Of a DNA stretch of 64,000 bases, positions 56,401 through 64,000 are shown in pieces. A model generated the notes under the pieces. It made no database searches. It saw nothing but the letters and a program-made list of their open reading frames with translations, and had not been told where the DNA came from. The first letter of the stretch is position 1. Each line of letters begins with the position of its first letter. The translations under genes and the position numbers were made by a program. Source of the DNA: JBCCCJ01 sp039029315. GTDB lineage: Bacteria > Bacteroidota > Bacteroidia > J057. Where the stretch lies: positions 1 through 64,000 of the forward strand of contig JBCCGK010000071.1 in the NCBI GenBank assembly GCA_039029315.1, written 5' to 3'.

Positions 56401-56631
56401 ATTCTGACAGATACAATAGCGTCGCCAATTTTCTGCCTGCTTGAACAAATCAGCTCCTTTCTGGAAATAGGTATGCGCGCTGTCTTTCTGCCCATTTTTT
56501 GCAAAAGATGCTGCCATATTTACCCAGTCCATCGCACGAGTCGAATCTGCTTGAGTTTCCTGCGCCAGTACACAACTTGTACTGGCCACAATCAGGCCTA
56601 GCAAAGCAATATGCTGAATCAGTCTTTGCAT
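53461..56631 (-). CDS. TPR-CHAT caspase-like protease protein with C-terminal membrane anchor
   Basis: 1056 residues. The signal peptide ends LAQ. About ten tetratricopeptide repeats fill residues 30-430 (NMASLYSKLGDFDSADYYYE, YNDLAICHARMGDSGHGKLW). A helical linker leads to a CHAT domain at about 720-1010. The caspase-type dyad is His887 in LHLAMHAF and Cys930 in ILSGCKTGLG. A membrane helix (1028-1048) follows and ends in a short basic tail. CHAT proteins are caspase-like proteases, known in eukaryotic separase relatives and in type III-E CRISPR effectors. The sensing TPR part faces outward if the signal peptide is cut. It lies last in a same-strand block with the fibre genes. Confidence 0.88.
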   Translation of the reverse strand: MQRLIQHIALLGLIVASTSCVLAQETQADSTRAMDWVNMAASFAKNGQKDSAHTYFQKGADLFKQAENWRRYCICQNQRANLFLRDHQWDVSNELLKERIPICLQKLGRIHSVIRDAYTIRAINTISLGKLNEAKDLFLSALHISENLPGPKNTRLAGSYGNMASLYSKLGDFDSADYYYEAEINTLEEIEAYSHPFFSATYHNLAISLMNRRRYQEALQHLEKALHIALEHHSDDHKKLVKLYNDLAICHARMGDSGHGKLWLNKGLEIIHNNPESLRQEAMYTHTNLGNFFTKNKEWDQAIHHLQQSITFSHQLYGRQHLHSAFNQSKLGDLFEAKGLIRQALVEQQEAASILSNIEDTVNLESSEILFNLAFSYLHNHEIDKSLKAGHRSLSILKQYVRAPFHPHITVGILKLNQIYLEAGKDRAVLQLCQDGYRGIFPDYVPENMYSIPLQCLEQPHRTWELLLQQSQAIESLAKKGKTSLLPALDIALKSVQAINQSQNRHLSSPARQQAQENIHRVYTHSIHLLFELYQQDSDPVFAQQAFIFSDQSKSRFLRASLREDQATRFAGIPDSILSQENQLNAEIRFYEKSIFEEKNGAQADTSKIRRWAYKLNQLQEASRTLILELEEKYPDYYRLKYDNFSPTIEQIREGLPDYQTSLVQYFQGKHHLYLFELRKDGLRFKRLDWTAQEETQLQSFLASIQYRDRIEAQGNNPAYLRSFASQSHHWFQELLAPVFTESSERMIVVSDGILGYLPFEILISQHPAPNPASYEEIPFLLQKVSISYAFNAALLVEPYSSQNRASEDYLGFAPSYPPSYLTDSSGNTSAYVAQHRANFGPLRHNQEEIMACSELWNGKVVLGKDAKKDLFIHEANNYRILHLAMHAFIHDLHPLFHGLVFSGATASVLEAHELYSMHLSADLAILSGCKTGLGEWKKGEGIMSMARAFRYAGCPSITMSLWSADDESTATIMQAYLHNLKQGKPKDQALQLAKIDYLNSQPNNHPYFWAAFVQTGDYQPLQKRNKDFYVWGLLFISCIGLGILLYRTRLKIQIE

Positions 56632-56740
56632 GATTGCTTGAATTTACAGAATATCCGGGAGTTCAATTGTTTGTCGGGACAGATTGCAATCAGTCCCAAC
56701 AAGGGGTTTGAAGGGAATATTCATTTTCATATTGAACACC

Positions 56741-57511
56741 TTAACGAACAATCAGCCTTCTAGAGAGTTGTCCCTGGATTCCACTTAGGCGAATCAAATA
56801 TGCTCCTCTGGCTAGCTCCTTTACCTGAAAGATCTGTGTTCCCACTGATTGCTGAATAGGAATGCGCTTTAGGATTTTGCCATGTATGTCAGCCAATTCC
56901 AGACTGGATTCTGTCCCGTTTGGAATTTGGTAACTTATATGTACTTGATTCCAAGTCGGGTTGGGGAACACCGAAAGCCACAGATCATTGGATCGCGTGA
57001 TTGGCAATTGGAGCACTTGACTATATTGATGCCGACCATCGAAATCAAGCTGTTTGAGACGATAATACAAGATTTCTACTCCTAGCTTGGTAATATCAGG
57101 ATCGAGAAATTGGTAGTGCAAAACAGACTGAGAATTGCCAGCTGCAGCTACCAGGGCAAGGCTGTCAAAGGTTCGACCATCCAGGGATCTTTCGACTTCG
57201 TAGTGGGCACTGTTTTCTTCCCAGGCGGTGGTCCATTGAAGGAGGGCATCTTTTTCCTTTTGCACAACACTCAGCGATAACCACTCAACCGGGAAGGAAG
57301 AACTAGAAGGATCAGGCTGCTGGAAGCCTTTGGTGAGGATGATCGAGCTTCCCTGATGGGTTCCGATGATCGGTTCTCCCATCGAATACGTGAGAGAGAT
57401 GTTGCCGTTTTGGCCCTGAGCATGTGAGGTGCCGATATGAAGCCGGCCAAGGGTTTGGGCTTTGAATTCACTTGAGCAGAGAATCAGCAATAGAAAGTAG
57501 ATATATTTCAT
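56741..57511 (-). CDS. Secreted T9SS-sorted protein
   Basis: 256 residues. The signal peptide ends FKAQ; the middle has an Ig- or fibronectin-like region (WLSLSVVQKEKDALLQWTTA); residues about 175-256 form a type IX sorting domain (LSVFPNPTWNQV to RRLIVR). No enzyme motif is visible. It starts 11 bp after the end of the fibre gene upstream, so they are one operon. Confidence 0.75.
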   Translation of the reverse strand: MKYIYFLLLILCSSEFKAQTLGRLHIGTSHAQGQNGNISLTYSMGEPIIGTHQGSSIILTKGFQQPDPSSSSFPVEWLSLSVVQKEKDALLQWTTAWEENSAHYEVERSLDGRTFDSLALVAAAGNSQSVLHYQFLDPDITKLGVEILYYRLKQLDFDGRHQYSQVLQLPITRSNDLWLSVFPNPTWNQVHISYQIPNGTESSLELADIHGKILKRIPIQQSVGTQIFQVKELARGAYLIRLSGIQGQLSRRLIVR

Positions 57512-57522
57512 CTTTGGAATGT

Positions 57523-59373
57523 TTAGGGCAGGGTGTATTCGATGACGACAGAATAGAGACCTAGCTGGAAAACGGTTGGCCAGCTTGAGCCTGATGACAT
57601 GTTCATTTCCAGGTAGTATCCGAAGCTGTCGACATCGACAGTAGAAGAATTGAGTGTTCCATCGGTATTGGAGCCATTGCCAGATGACCCACTGGTCTGA
57701 GTTATACCAATTAAAGAAGAAATATTTGTCGAATGAGACCTTCGATACAATTTCACTTCAAAGTCCTCCGAAACATTGTCCAAGTAGTAGATGGTAAAAG
57801 AATGGAGAACTGCCTGATCTGGGACATTCACCGGAGCAACAAGCTTGATCGTTGAGGCTTGGCCAGAAGAAGGAAATATCCTGCCAACACTATAAAGAAC
57901 ATCGGTAGTCGTATGGGAACCCTTGAAACTATAAGATGAAATGGATTCTTTTTTTGTGGTTGATCCTCCTGCGACTATTGTACCATTCGCATCAGCCCGG
58001 AGGCTTCTAGTTCCAGATCCTGCAAGACTACTCAGTGTCATATCTCCTGTCAGCCTAACATCTCCAGAATTTCTTTCTATCATCAAATGAGGGCCATATT
58101 CGGTACTGCCAGTTTTTCCAAAAAATTCCAGCTCATTGCCTTGGCCATCATATCGGATGCCCATACCAAAAGACGCTGATTGGTCTTCTGCTAAAAAAAC
58201 TGTGATTGAATCTCCACCACCAAGTGCAGCGGGGGTAAAGTAGGAGGTAGGATTCCCCTCTCCAGATGGTCCTTGGACACGCAAAACTCCCAAAGCATTC
58301 CCTGTTCCAATGCTCAATTGGTTCTCAATTGCCACATTCCCATTAGCAAAATAACCTGCATAGTTTGTTGCTCCAAAGTCTGCCGATCCAAAAACACCAT
58401 AGTTGGTTCCAGTATTGAAAGCAAGGGAGATAAAATGCCCACCATAATTCTGACCAGCATTCGCACTGGCTGCAACCCCTTGTACTCCATATAGATTGCC
58501 GGAACCCGATGATGTCGCGGCTCTTCCATATACTCCCCGAATCCCATCAGGAGTGTTTCCTTCAGCCCAGCCATACACCCCGTATAAATCACCAGCGTCT
58601 CCTTCTACGCGAGACTGGATTCCATATTTGTTATCCGTTGAATGTGAACTTACAGTACTGATTATTCCTGTCTTTCCTGCAAGTCCTGAAATGTATGATC
58701 CATTGTGATTTTGTATTGAAAGATTGGGACCAGTCCCAGGATTGGCATAGGAAATCCTGGCATCACCGCCTTGAATATGTAGCTTGCCAAGAGGATTAGT
58801 TGTCCCGATTCCAACATTGCCTGCATTGTAATAGATCCTGTTACCAATATTCGACCAATGACCTTCAACATCTGTAGAAGGAGTCCAGGCTGAGCCAGTC
58901 CATTTCAGTACGTCATTCAGAGAAGGTGTGATGGAGCCTACATCTTGTAATTCCCCCAAATAGGTATCAATCGCTTTGTCCGATGTCTCCGAATGGTAAG
59001 CAAAAGGAACCCGCATCATCTCGGTAGTTCCCAGGTCCACATAGCCCGCACCAGCATCAATCTCCACCTGCACAAAACGCGACTGATTGTCATCCCAGGA
59101 AATGCTGTTATAGGCCCCATGATTAGGACTTCCTTGTCCAATGCTCACTGAAAACAGACCAAAAGCATCCGTGCTGAGTGAATGAAGCTCGCGATACTCT
59201 ACTGCTCCTGTGGGCGTACCGCGGTGAATCGTGAACTGGACATCGATGTTCTTGTTGGCTAGAGGGACGCTAGCATTGTCCCTGGCGATGGCCTGAAAGC
59301 TGATGCCATCCTGAGAGAGCAGGAGCAGGGGGGACAGACAAAGAATGATGAGAAAAAGAAGATAGGATTTCAT
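57523..59373 (-). CDS. Tail-fibre-like secreted protein
   Basis: 616 residues with a signal peptide ending LLSQ. Residues 20-130 are the N-terminal domain common to large Bacteroidota surface fibres (ISFQAIARDNASVPL, FGLFSVSIGQG). The rest is a long beta-rich repeat region rich in Gly, Ser and Asn (NVGIGTTNPLGKLHI, GVYGWAEGNTPDGIRGVYG) with no enzyme motif and no sorting tag. It resembles phage tail fibres or trimeric adhesins. Its place between two T9SS proteins suggests an assembled surface fibre. Confidence 0.7.
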   Translation of the reverse strand: MKSYLLFLIILCLSPLLLLSQDGISFQAIARDNASVPLANKNIDVQFTIHRGTPTGAVEYRELHSLSTDAFGLFSVSIGQGSPNHGAYNSISWDDNQSRFVQVEIDAGAGYVDLGTTEMMRVPFAYHSETSDKAIDTYLGELQDVGSITPSLNDVLKWTGSAWTPSTDVEGHWSNIGNRIYYNAGNVGIGTTNPLGKLHIQGGDARISYANPGTGPNLSIQNHNGSYISGLAGKTGIISTVSSHSTDNKYGIQSRVEGDAGDLYGVYGWAEGNTPDGIRGVYGRAATSSGSGNLYGVQGVAASANAGQNYGGHFISLAFNTGTNYGVFGSADFGATNYAGYFANGNVAIENQLSIGTGNALGVLRVQGPSGEGNPTSYFTPAALGGGDSITVFLAEDQSASFGMGIRYDGQGNELEFFGKTGSTEYGPHLMIERNSGDVRLTGDMTLSSLAGSGTRSLRADANGTIVAGGSTTKKESISSYSFKGSHTTTDVLYSVGRIFPSSGQASTIKLVAPVNVPDQAVLHSFTIYYLDNVSEDFEVKLYRRSHSTNISSLIGITQTSGSSGNGSNTDGTLNSSTVDVDSFGYYLEMNMSSGSSWPTVFQLGLYSVVIEYTLP

Positions 59374-59403
59374 TGTTTGTTGGATTAATGAGATTTAGGA
59401 TTA

Positions 59404-59461
59404 GAACCCAGAGACACGAAATGATTGTCAATCAGAAGATTCCCTCTGTGTCTCTGTGTTC
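59404..59461. repeat. Palindromic intergenic repeat, copy 3
   Basis: GAACCCAGAGACAC (59404-59417) and GTGTCTCTGTGTTC (59448-59461) pair at 13 of 14 positions. It separates the two fibre genes. The same arm sequence occurs at 41342 and, decayed, at 53396. Confidence 0.65.
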
Positions 59462-59487
59462 ATATTCAGCTTGGACTGGAAGACACT

Positions 59488-61476
59488 TTATTGCTTGATC
59501 ACTCTCTGAGAAGGGAATCTTGAATCTGGAAACTGAAGCAAATAGGTGCCACTGGCCAGACTACTCATGTCGATTGAGAGTTGATTCAAGCCTATTGTGA
59601 GGTGAAGTGCCTGTGAAAGAAGTGTTTGGCCCTGAAGATTGCTGAGGGTGTAAGAAAAAGGTCCAGCTTCTACAGCATTCAGTCGGACATTCAATTGATC
59701 GTTGACTGGATTGGGACTGATGATGATCTCCTTATCGAAGGAATTCTGATTTTTTGATGTTGAACCTTTTCTTTCTATATCAGCCTCCTGTACCAGAGAT
59801 CTGAGTTCCTTGATTTCAGCCTGGAGGTGTTCAATCAGAGTTTGTTGCTCTTGTACAGCCTTGACAAGTGGCACAACAAACGTCGCATAGCGCAGCCCAT
59901 AATGATCCTCCTCATTTTGTGGCGCATCAACGCCATTGAAGTCAAATCCCAGGGATTCTGCGGCTGCTTCCACCTCCTGTGCAATGAATCCTGTATGGAC
60001 AGTGTTGTTGGCAATGGGATCATTGTTCATTTTTTCCACTTCCTCTCTCATCTCTTTGGCCGATTCAGAATCTTCCTCATCAATCTGATAGAGTTCCTGG
60101 TTGAGGCCTTTGATGTCCATCTTGTAGGTCACAGGACGGAGCTTCATGACAAAGTCTAATCCGGGGACAGTTTCTTTGACCTCTAGTTTGAATCGACCAT
60201 CAGAGAAATTGGTCCAGCCCTGGTAGCCACCAATAGAGGCAGTAGAGGTCCTTCCAAGCATGACTTGATTGGAAGCAGTAATACGCGCATAATAGCCTAA
60301 AGCTGTGGAATAGTAATAATTGCTGCTGGAAGAACTGACCCCGGCATATGTTCCCAATGCAGAATTGTAGCTGCCAGATTTAAAATGATAGCCGCTATAG
60401 TAGCCCAATGTAGCATTGTAGCTGCCTGTGGTGTTTCCTGAACCTGCAAATGATCCAATAAATGAATTTCTGTGGCCAATGCTGGTATTATATCCAGCAC
60501 TCCTTCCTGTGAAAACATTATAGTCTGCAGTAGTATTAGAATATCCAGCCCAGGTTCCTAAAAAGGTATTGTAGTCGCCCCCCTTGGATTGAAAGCCAGT
60601 TTCATACCCAATCGATACTGTATAATCTGCTGCTCTGTAATCTCCATAGGAAGCCCCAGTACCTGCCAGGACATAGTTCCCTAGCAGAGTGTTGAAGGAG
60701 CCATTTGCATATTTCATGCTTCCAGTCCCGATCAAAACATTGTCTGATCCCTCGGAATGACGGCCTGCATCTGTCCCTAGTCCAATGTTTCTTTCTCCTA
60801 TTTCATTCGCCCCGGCATATTTACCCACATATATATTTTCCTTTCCATCACTGGCTGCACCGGCACTCAAACCGAGTCCTACCGTATTCCAGGTATCAGA
60901 ACTTTCTCCGGCTCTTTCTCCAAGAAATACACTCAATGTCCCATCCATCGCTCTTCCTGCCTGGTATCCGATGGCAACTGTTCGACTGGCAGAACTGCTA
61001 TTGCCTGCAAAAACTCCTGCAAAGGTATTTTGGGCACCGCCTTCATGAGAGCCGGATTCCCAGCCAATGTAGGTATTGTACGCAGAATTGGGGTCAACAT
61101 GTACATCTGCTCCTACAAAAGTGTTCCAAGAACCTGATGACATGAGGGAAGAAGTAGCTGCATTGCCTATCGCAACATTTTTTTTCCCGGAAATATGGTT
61201 CCAGCTAGTTGTATCAGATGCAATCAGTAAGTTTCGCTGCAAGGCAGGAAGAACCAACTTGCCTTTGTCAAAAACATTTTTCCCCAATCTCATTATTTCA
61301 TCTCCACCAATGATGAATCTAATGTTATCCTCATCAGGACTGTACTCCGTCTCCACTCGTGTATCTCCATCTGCATCAGAAATGTTATCTACTGTTTGGG
61401 AGAGAAGTTCGGACATTTGTAGGAAAAACAGACCGAACATGCACATGCTTACCTTGGTGTGAAGAGAATTCATCAT
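59488..61476 (-). CDS. Tail-fibre protein with Peptidase_S74 chaperone domain and T9SS tag
   Basis: 662 residues. A signal-like N-terminus (ending ELLSQ) is followed by head-like repeats (95-415; LGKNVF, NTFAGVFAGNSSSASRTVAIG and similar) as in YadA-type adhesin heads. Residues about 425-560 are a Peptidase_S74/intramolecular chaperone domain: SDGRFKLEVKE with Ser425 and Lys430 as the probable autocleavage pair, then LDFVMKLRPVTYKMD and QEVEAAAESLGFDFNG. Residues 575-662 are a type IX sorting domain. S74 domains normally trim phage tail spikes after trimer formation, so a T9SS-sorted version is unusual. Confidence 0.85.
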   Translation of the reverse strand: MMNSLHTKVSMCMFGLFFLQMSELLSQTVDNISDADGDTRVETEYSPDEDNIRFIIGGDEIMRLGKNVFDKGKLVLPALQRNLLIASDTTSWNHISGKKNVAIGNAATSSLMSSGSWNTFVGADVHVDPNSAYNTYIGWESGSHEGGAQNTFAGVFAGNSSSASRTVAIGYQAGRAMDGTLSVFLGERAGESSDTWNTVGLGLSAGAASDGKENIYVGKYAGANEIGERNIGLGTDAGRHSEGSDNVLIGTGSMKYANGSFNTLLGNYVLAGTGASYGDYRAADYTVSIGYETGFQSKGGDYNTFLGTWAGYSNTTADYNVFTGRSAGYNTSIGHRNSFIGSFAGSGNTTGSYNATLGYYSGYHFKSGSYNSALGTYAGVSSSSSNYYYSTALGYYARITASNQVMLGRTSTASIGGYQGWTNFSDGRFKLEVKETVPGLDFVMKLRPVTYKMDIKGLNQELYQIDEEDSESAKEMREEVEKMNNDPIANNTVHTGFIAQEVEAAAESLGFDFNGVDAPQNEEDHYGLRYATFVVPLVKAVQEQQTLIEHLQAEIKELRSLVQEADIERKGSTSKNQNSFDKEIIISPNPVNDQLNVRLNAVEAGPFSYTLSNLQGQTLLSQALHLTIGLNQLSIDMSSLASGTYLLQFPDSRFPSQRVIKQ

Positions 61477-61617
61477 ATCAATTTGTTGGTTGAAATTGTA
61501 TGTGGTGACAGATCAACTGTCATGTTGTAGGAGGTCATTGGTATCTGTCGCGGCCCAAAACCGGCTGTCATCTTTTTTTTTTATTTTGCTGAAAATTCTT
61601 TGGGACAGGACAAAGAA

Positions 61618-62202
61618 ATGGGGATTTCAGATCAGGACATCATTCAGGCAATCCGCCAGGGAGGAACGGAAAAAGAACGTATGGCCCGACGATTATTTGA
61701 TCAATATGTTGGCTGGGTTGGTCAGGCGATGAAAAAACACAGATTGACCGAGGAAGAAGCATTAGATGCTTATACAGATTCGATTTTGGCTGGAGTCCGA
61801 CAATTGGAGAGTGGTACGTTTGAAGGAAAAAGCCAAGTCCATACCTGGTTATTTCAGATTTTTTCGAACAAATGTGTTGACAAAATCCGTCGCAAGACGA
61901 CTCATAAAAGCAAACTGGTACAACTATGGACCTCGGAGCTTCCTGAACTGAGTGATGCAGCCAGAAATAAGCTTCAGGAAATGATTCAGACTGAGACGCT
62001 TCTTCAATTGAAACATCTGATCCATCAATTAGGAGAAAAATGCAAACACCTGATTTGGGATACGGAATATTGGGGAATTGAATTGAAAGAGCTGGCCCAG
62101 AAATTGGGCCTCAAAGATGCACGATCAGCTTCAACCCAGAAATATCGCTGTATGGAAAAATTGCGGGTCTTGATCCGCAAAAAAATGGGAACTCATGTCT
62201 GA
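61618..62202 (+). CDS. Sigma-70 family RNA polymerase sigma factor
   Basis: 194 residues from the ATG at 61618. Region 2 is at about 20-95 (RLFDQYVGWVGQAM, ALDAYTDSIL, VHTWLFQIFSNKCVDKIRRKT) and a region 4 helix-turn-helix at about 140-185 (ELKELAQKLGLKDARS, KYRCMEKLRVLI). It is ECF-like by length and lacks region 1 and 3. The next gene overlaps it by 8 bp. It is divergent from the fibre and CHAT operon and is the obvious candidate to drive it. Confidence 0.85.
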   Translation: MGISDQDIIQAIRQGGTEKERMARRLFDQYVGWVGQAMKKHRLTEEEALDAYTDSILAGVRQLESGTFEGKSQVHTWLFQIFSNKCVDKIRRKTTHKSKLVQLWTSELPELSDAARNKLQEMIQTETLLQLKHLIHQLGEKCKHLIWDTEYWGIELKELAQKLGLKDARSASTQKYRCMEKLRVLIRKKMGTHV

Positions 62203-62944
62203 GGAAAATGCTACCCTACAACTCATAGAGCAATACCTGAGTGGTGCGCTCAGTCCTGAACAGGAACAGGACATCCATCTTCGGATAGATGAAGATGAGC
62301 ACTTTGCCCAACTTGTGAAAGAAAGAGCAGCAGGGCGATATCTAGCGCGATCTACCGCCAAGGATGAATTGACTACCTCACTCAAAGCGCATTATTGGCA
62401 GCAAAAAGAGACTTCAATACCAAGCAAAAGATTGATCATCAAGCCCTGGTATTATCTGAGCGCGGCAGTGATTCTGATACTCTTGGTGTTTGGTCTGCGA
62501 TCCTGGCTGTTCACTCCATCAATTGATACCAATGAGATATTTGCCCAATACTATGAACAAGCAAGTATCCCGGAAATCAGAGGCGTAGATACCGCTCCGC
62601 TTTGGGAAACAGCAAAAAATTACTACCAGGGACAGGCATTTGATCAGGCATCCCTTGTTTTCCAAGAGATCATAGAGGATAGCACCATGCGATATAAGGA
62701 TCGTGCCCGGTTCTTTCTGGGGCTATGCTATTTGGAAATGAATCAAGCAGATCTCGCGGCTCATCAATTTGAACAGTTGTCTCAGAGCATGTTCCGGGAT
62801 CAGTCTATGTGGTTTACTGCTTTGGCATGGTTGAAAATAGGGAATCTCGACAAAACCAAAGCTTCTCTGCAAACCATCCTACAACGATCCAGACATTATA
62901 AAATGAAAGAGGCAGAAACTCTCCAGAAACAACTCTCTCAATAA
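62195..62944 (+). CDS. Membrane-bound TPR protein, probable anti-sigma or sensor partner
   Basis: 249 residues. A cytoplasmic N-terminal segment (1-75) with acidic clusters is followed by one membrane helix (85-105) and tetratricopeptide-like repeats (125-245; LGLCYLEMNQADLAAHQFEQ). It lacks the zinc-finger motif of standard anti-sigma factors. The gene overlaps the sigma gene by 8 bp, so the two are translated together. A role in holding the sigma factor at the membrane is inference. Confidence 0.65.
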   Translation: MSEENATLQLIEQYLSGALSPEQEQDIHLRIDEDEHFAQLVKERAAGRYLARSTAKDELTTSLKAHYWQQKETSIPSKRLIIKPWYYLSAAVILILLVFGLRSWLFTPSIDTNEIFAQYYEQASIPEIRGVDTAPLWETAKNYYQGQAFDQASLVFQEIIEDSTMRYKDRARFFLGLCYLEMNQADLAAHQFEQLSQSMFRDQSMWFTALAWLKIGNLDKTKASLQTILQRSRHYKMKEAETLQKQLSQ

Positions 62945-63041
62945 AGCTATCAGTGTTCTACGATTCTATATGTTTTGCAGTGTTTTTTGTCTGGCTCTCA
63001 TTCATCTGAAAGAACACCAATTAAATTCCTGAAAGAGATAG

Positions 63042-63995
63042 TTATTTTTTCTCCATCCGATTCTTTGAACAATTGAATCGGTCCAATACCTGATCGTCCT
63101 TCTCTGCCAGATCGTTTTTTCCTAATCTTTCATATAAGCTTTTCCTCAGAGAAAAATATGGACAGAAACTCGTGAATTCCGTGCCAGATTCATGCGAATA
63201 AAAGCGACTGATCAATTCTGTTAATATATCAATGGCCTCATCATTTTTTCCCTGATAGGCAAAGATCCGGGCGATCTGAAACTGGGTCTCCATCATCAAT
63301 GCACCATCCTCCAATCCTTTTTCCAATGCAATCTCAAAATCTGTCAGAGCATCATCCCGCTGTGATTCCCTGATTTTTTCATGTCCTCTGGCAAAATAAT
63401 ACCTTCCGGGTAATCTCTCAGGAATTGGGTATACCTGAGCCAAATAGTTGGAATGTCTACATGCTCCCATGAATTCCAGTTTGGGAATCGTATAAGGAGT
63501 CAAGCCCTGTTTTATCAGAGGAAAATATACGTGGATTCCTTTCTTGATGACTTTTGGTGTTGGATCCAGGAATACGCGTAGATAGCCGGGACGAAACACC
63601 AGCGAATCTATCCAACAGGGAACAAAATCAAGGATGGAATAAAAAAATGGAACTTCTGTAGGCTGAACCCCATGTAGATCTACCACCATTGTATCCTGCT
63701 TGTATACAATCCACAGTCTTCTTCCCAACAGATAATCAGGACCAATGTTAATGCCTCTTTGGCGGTATAGATACTCATGAAAAGTAAATGGCTGAAATCC
63801 ATAGACTTCCTGGACAATATCCGCATACAAACTGGTATCTTTCAGGATGAACAGATGACAATCAAGGTTTTTGTTCCCAGGATCAATAGGGTTCAAGGCC
63901 TGATCATATAGTTGATTGATGCAAAAGGGATATTCCTTGGTCCCAGGCTGTGCAGATAGAGGATGCAAGGTCGCCAGAATCCATATGCCCGCCAC
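63042..63995 (-). CDS. Secreted TPR protein, 5' end beyond the window
   Basis: At least 317 residues. The readable start is GTG at 63993-63995 in the middle of a signal peptide (MAGIWILATLHPLSAQ), so the true start is probably outside the window. Residues about 195-300 hold tetratricopeptide-like repeats (YYFARGHEKIRESQRDDALT, IFAYQGKNDEAIDILTELIS). The N-terminal half has no recognisable family. It is on the minus strand, converging on the sigma/TPR pair. Confidence 0.65.
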   Translation of the reverse strand: MAGIWILATLHPLSAQPGTKEYPFCINQLYDQALNPIDPGNKNLDCHLFILKDTSLYADIVQEVYGFQPFTFHEYLYRQRGINIGPDYLLGRRLWIVYKQDTMVVDLHGVQPTEVPFFYSILDFVPCWIDSLVFRPGYLRVFLDPTPKVIKKGIHVYFPLIKQGLTPYTIPKLEFMGACRHSNYLAQVYPIPERLPGRYYFARGHEKIRESQRDDALTDFEIALEKGLEDGALMMETQFQIARIFAYQGKNDEAIDILTELISRFYSHESGTEFTSFCPYFSLRKSLYERLGKNDLAEKDDQVLDRFNCSKNRMEKK

Positions 63996-64000
63996 AATGA

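Noticed and set aside
53461..56631. TPR-CHAT gene as part of a type III-E CRISPR effector
   Set aside because: It lies about 19 kb from the array, has a signal peptide and membrane anchor, and no gRAMP/Cas7-11-like gene is in the window.
1..64000. tRNA, rRNA or riboswitch genes
   Set aside because: I found no cloverleaf, rRNA segment or known riboswitch core by eye; short or diverged RNAs could still be missed.

Overview
The window reads as DNA from the phylum Bacteroidota, most like the Saprospiria/Cytophagia branch. The reasons are C-terminal type IX secretion (T9SS) sorting domains on at least six proteins, a SusC/SusD pair, VCBS/FG-GAP proteins with ASPIC/UnbV domains, LytTR and LuxR regulators, and promoter-like TAnnTTTG or TAnnTTCG boxes. 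I cannot name a species. The left end carries an iteron-type replication origin and a Rep_3 initiator gene, so the DNA is probably a plasmid, megaplasmid or secondary chromosome, although no partition or mobilization gene is visible.

Layout. 1-2.9 kb: origin with eleven 21-bp iterons, two DnaA-box-like sites, a MITE-like element and the Rep gene. 3.2-9.7 kb: DUF4199 membrane protein and membrane-anchored LuxR regulator, SGNH hydrolase, two-gene ABC exporter, EamA transporter, secreted amidohydrolase. 9.7-19.8 kb: propeller protein with T9SS tag, lipoprotein, zinc alcohol dehydrogenase, secreted endonuclease/phosphatase-like protein, ammonium transporter plus PII operon, outer-membrane barrel, DUF2855 protein. 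19.8-20.5 kb: a broken KilA-N gene. 20.7-27.4 kb: a double esterase-ThuA fusion, an M81-family lipoprotein, a small monooxygenase-like protein, a transthyretin-like protein and a sulfatase whose stop codon lies in a second MITE copy. 27.4-30.2 kb: DJ-1/PfpI protein with a small membrane protein, then a LytTR two-component system. 30.4-33.5 kb: VCBS/ASPIC protein and GH5 endoglucanase.

33.5-34.6 kb is non-coding. It holds an intrinsic terminator, two tandem palindromic units repeated at exactly 104 bp, and a CRISPR array of seven 36-bp repeats. No cas gene lies in the window. 34.7-51.8 kb: heavy-metal-binding protein with an outer-membrane barrel, then a polysaccharide-utilization-like block (SusC, SusD, two paralogous VCBS/ASPIC lipoproteins, GH2 glycosidase, isochorismatase-type hydrolase). 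52-64 kb: DUF2341 protein with T9SS tag, then a probable surface module. That module is a TPR-CHAT protease-like protein, a T9SS protein, two tail-fibre-like secreted proteins (one with a Peptidase_S74 chaperone domain and a T9SS tag), and, divergently, a sigma factor with a membrane-bound TPR protein. A TPR protein cut by the window edge closes the region.

Functionally, most of the window serves extracellular scavenging: glycosidases, a sulfatase, esterases, SusCD uptake and T9SS-exported enzymes. The sigma/TPR/CHAT/fibre block and the orphan CRISPR array with its structured upstream region are the parts that ordinary metabolism does not explain. Start codons were often moved downstream from the longest reading frame when that exposed a signal peptide.
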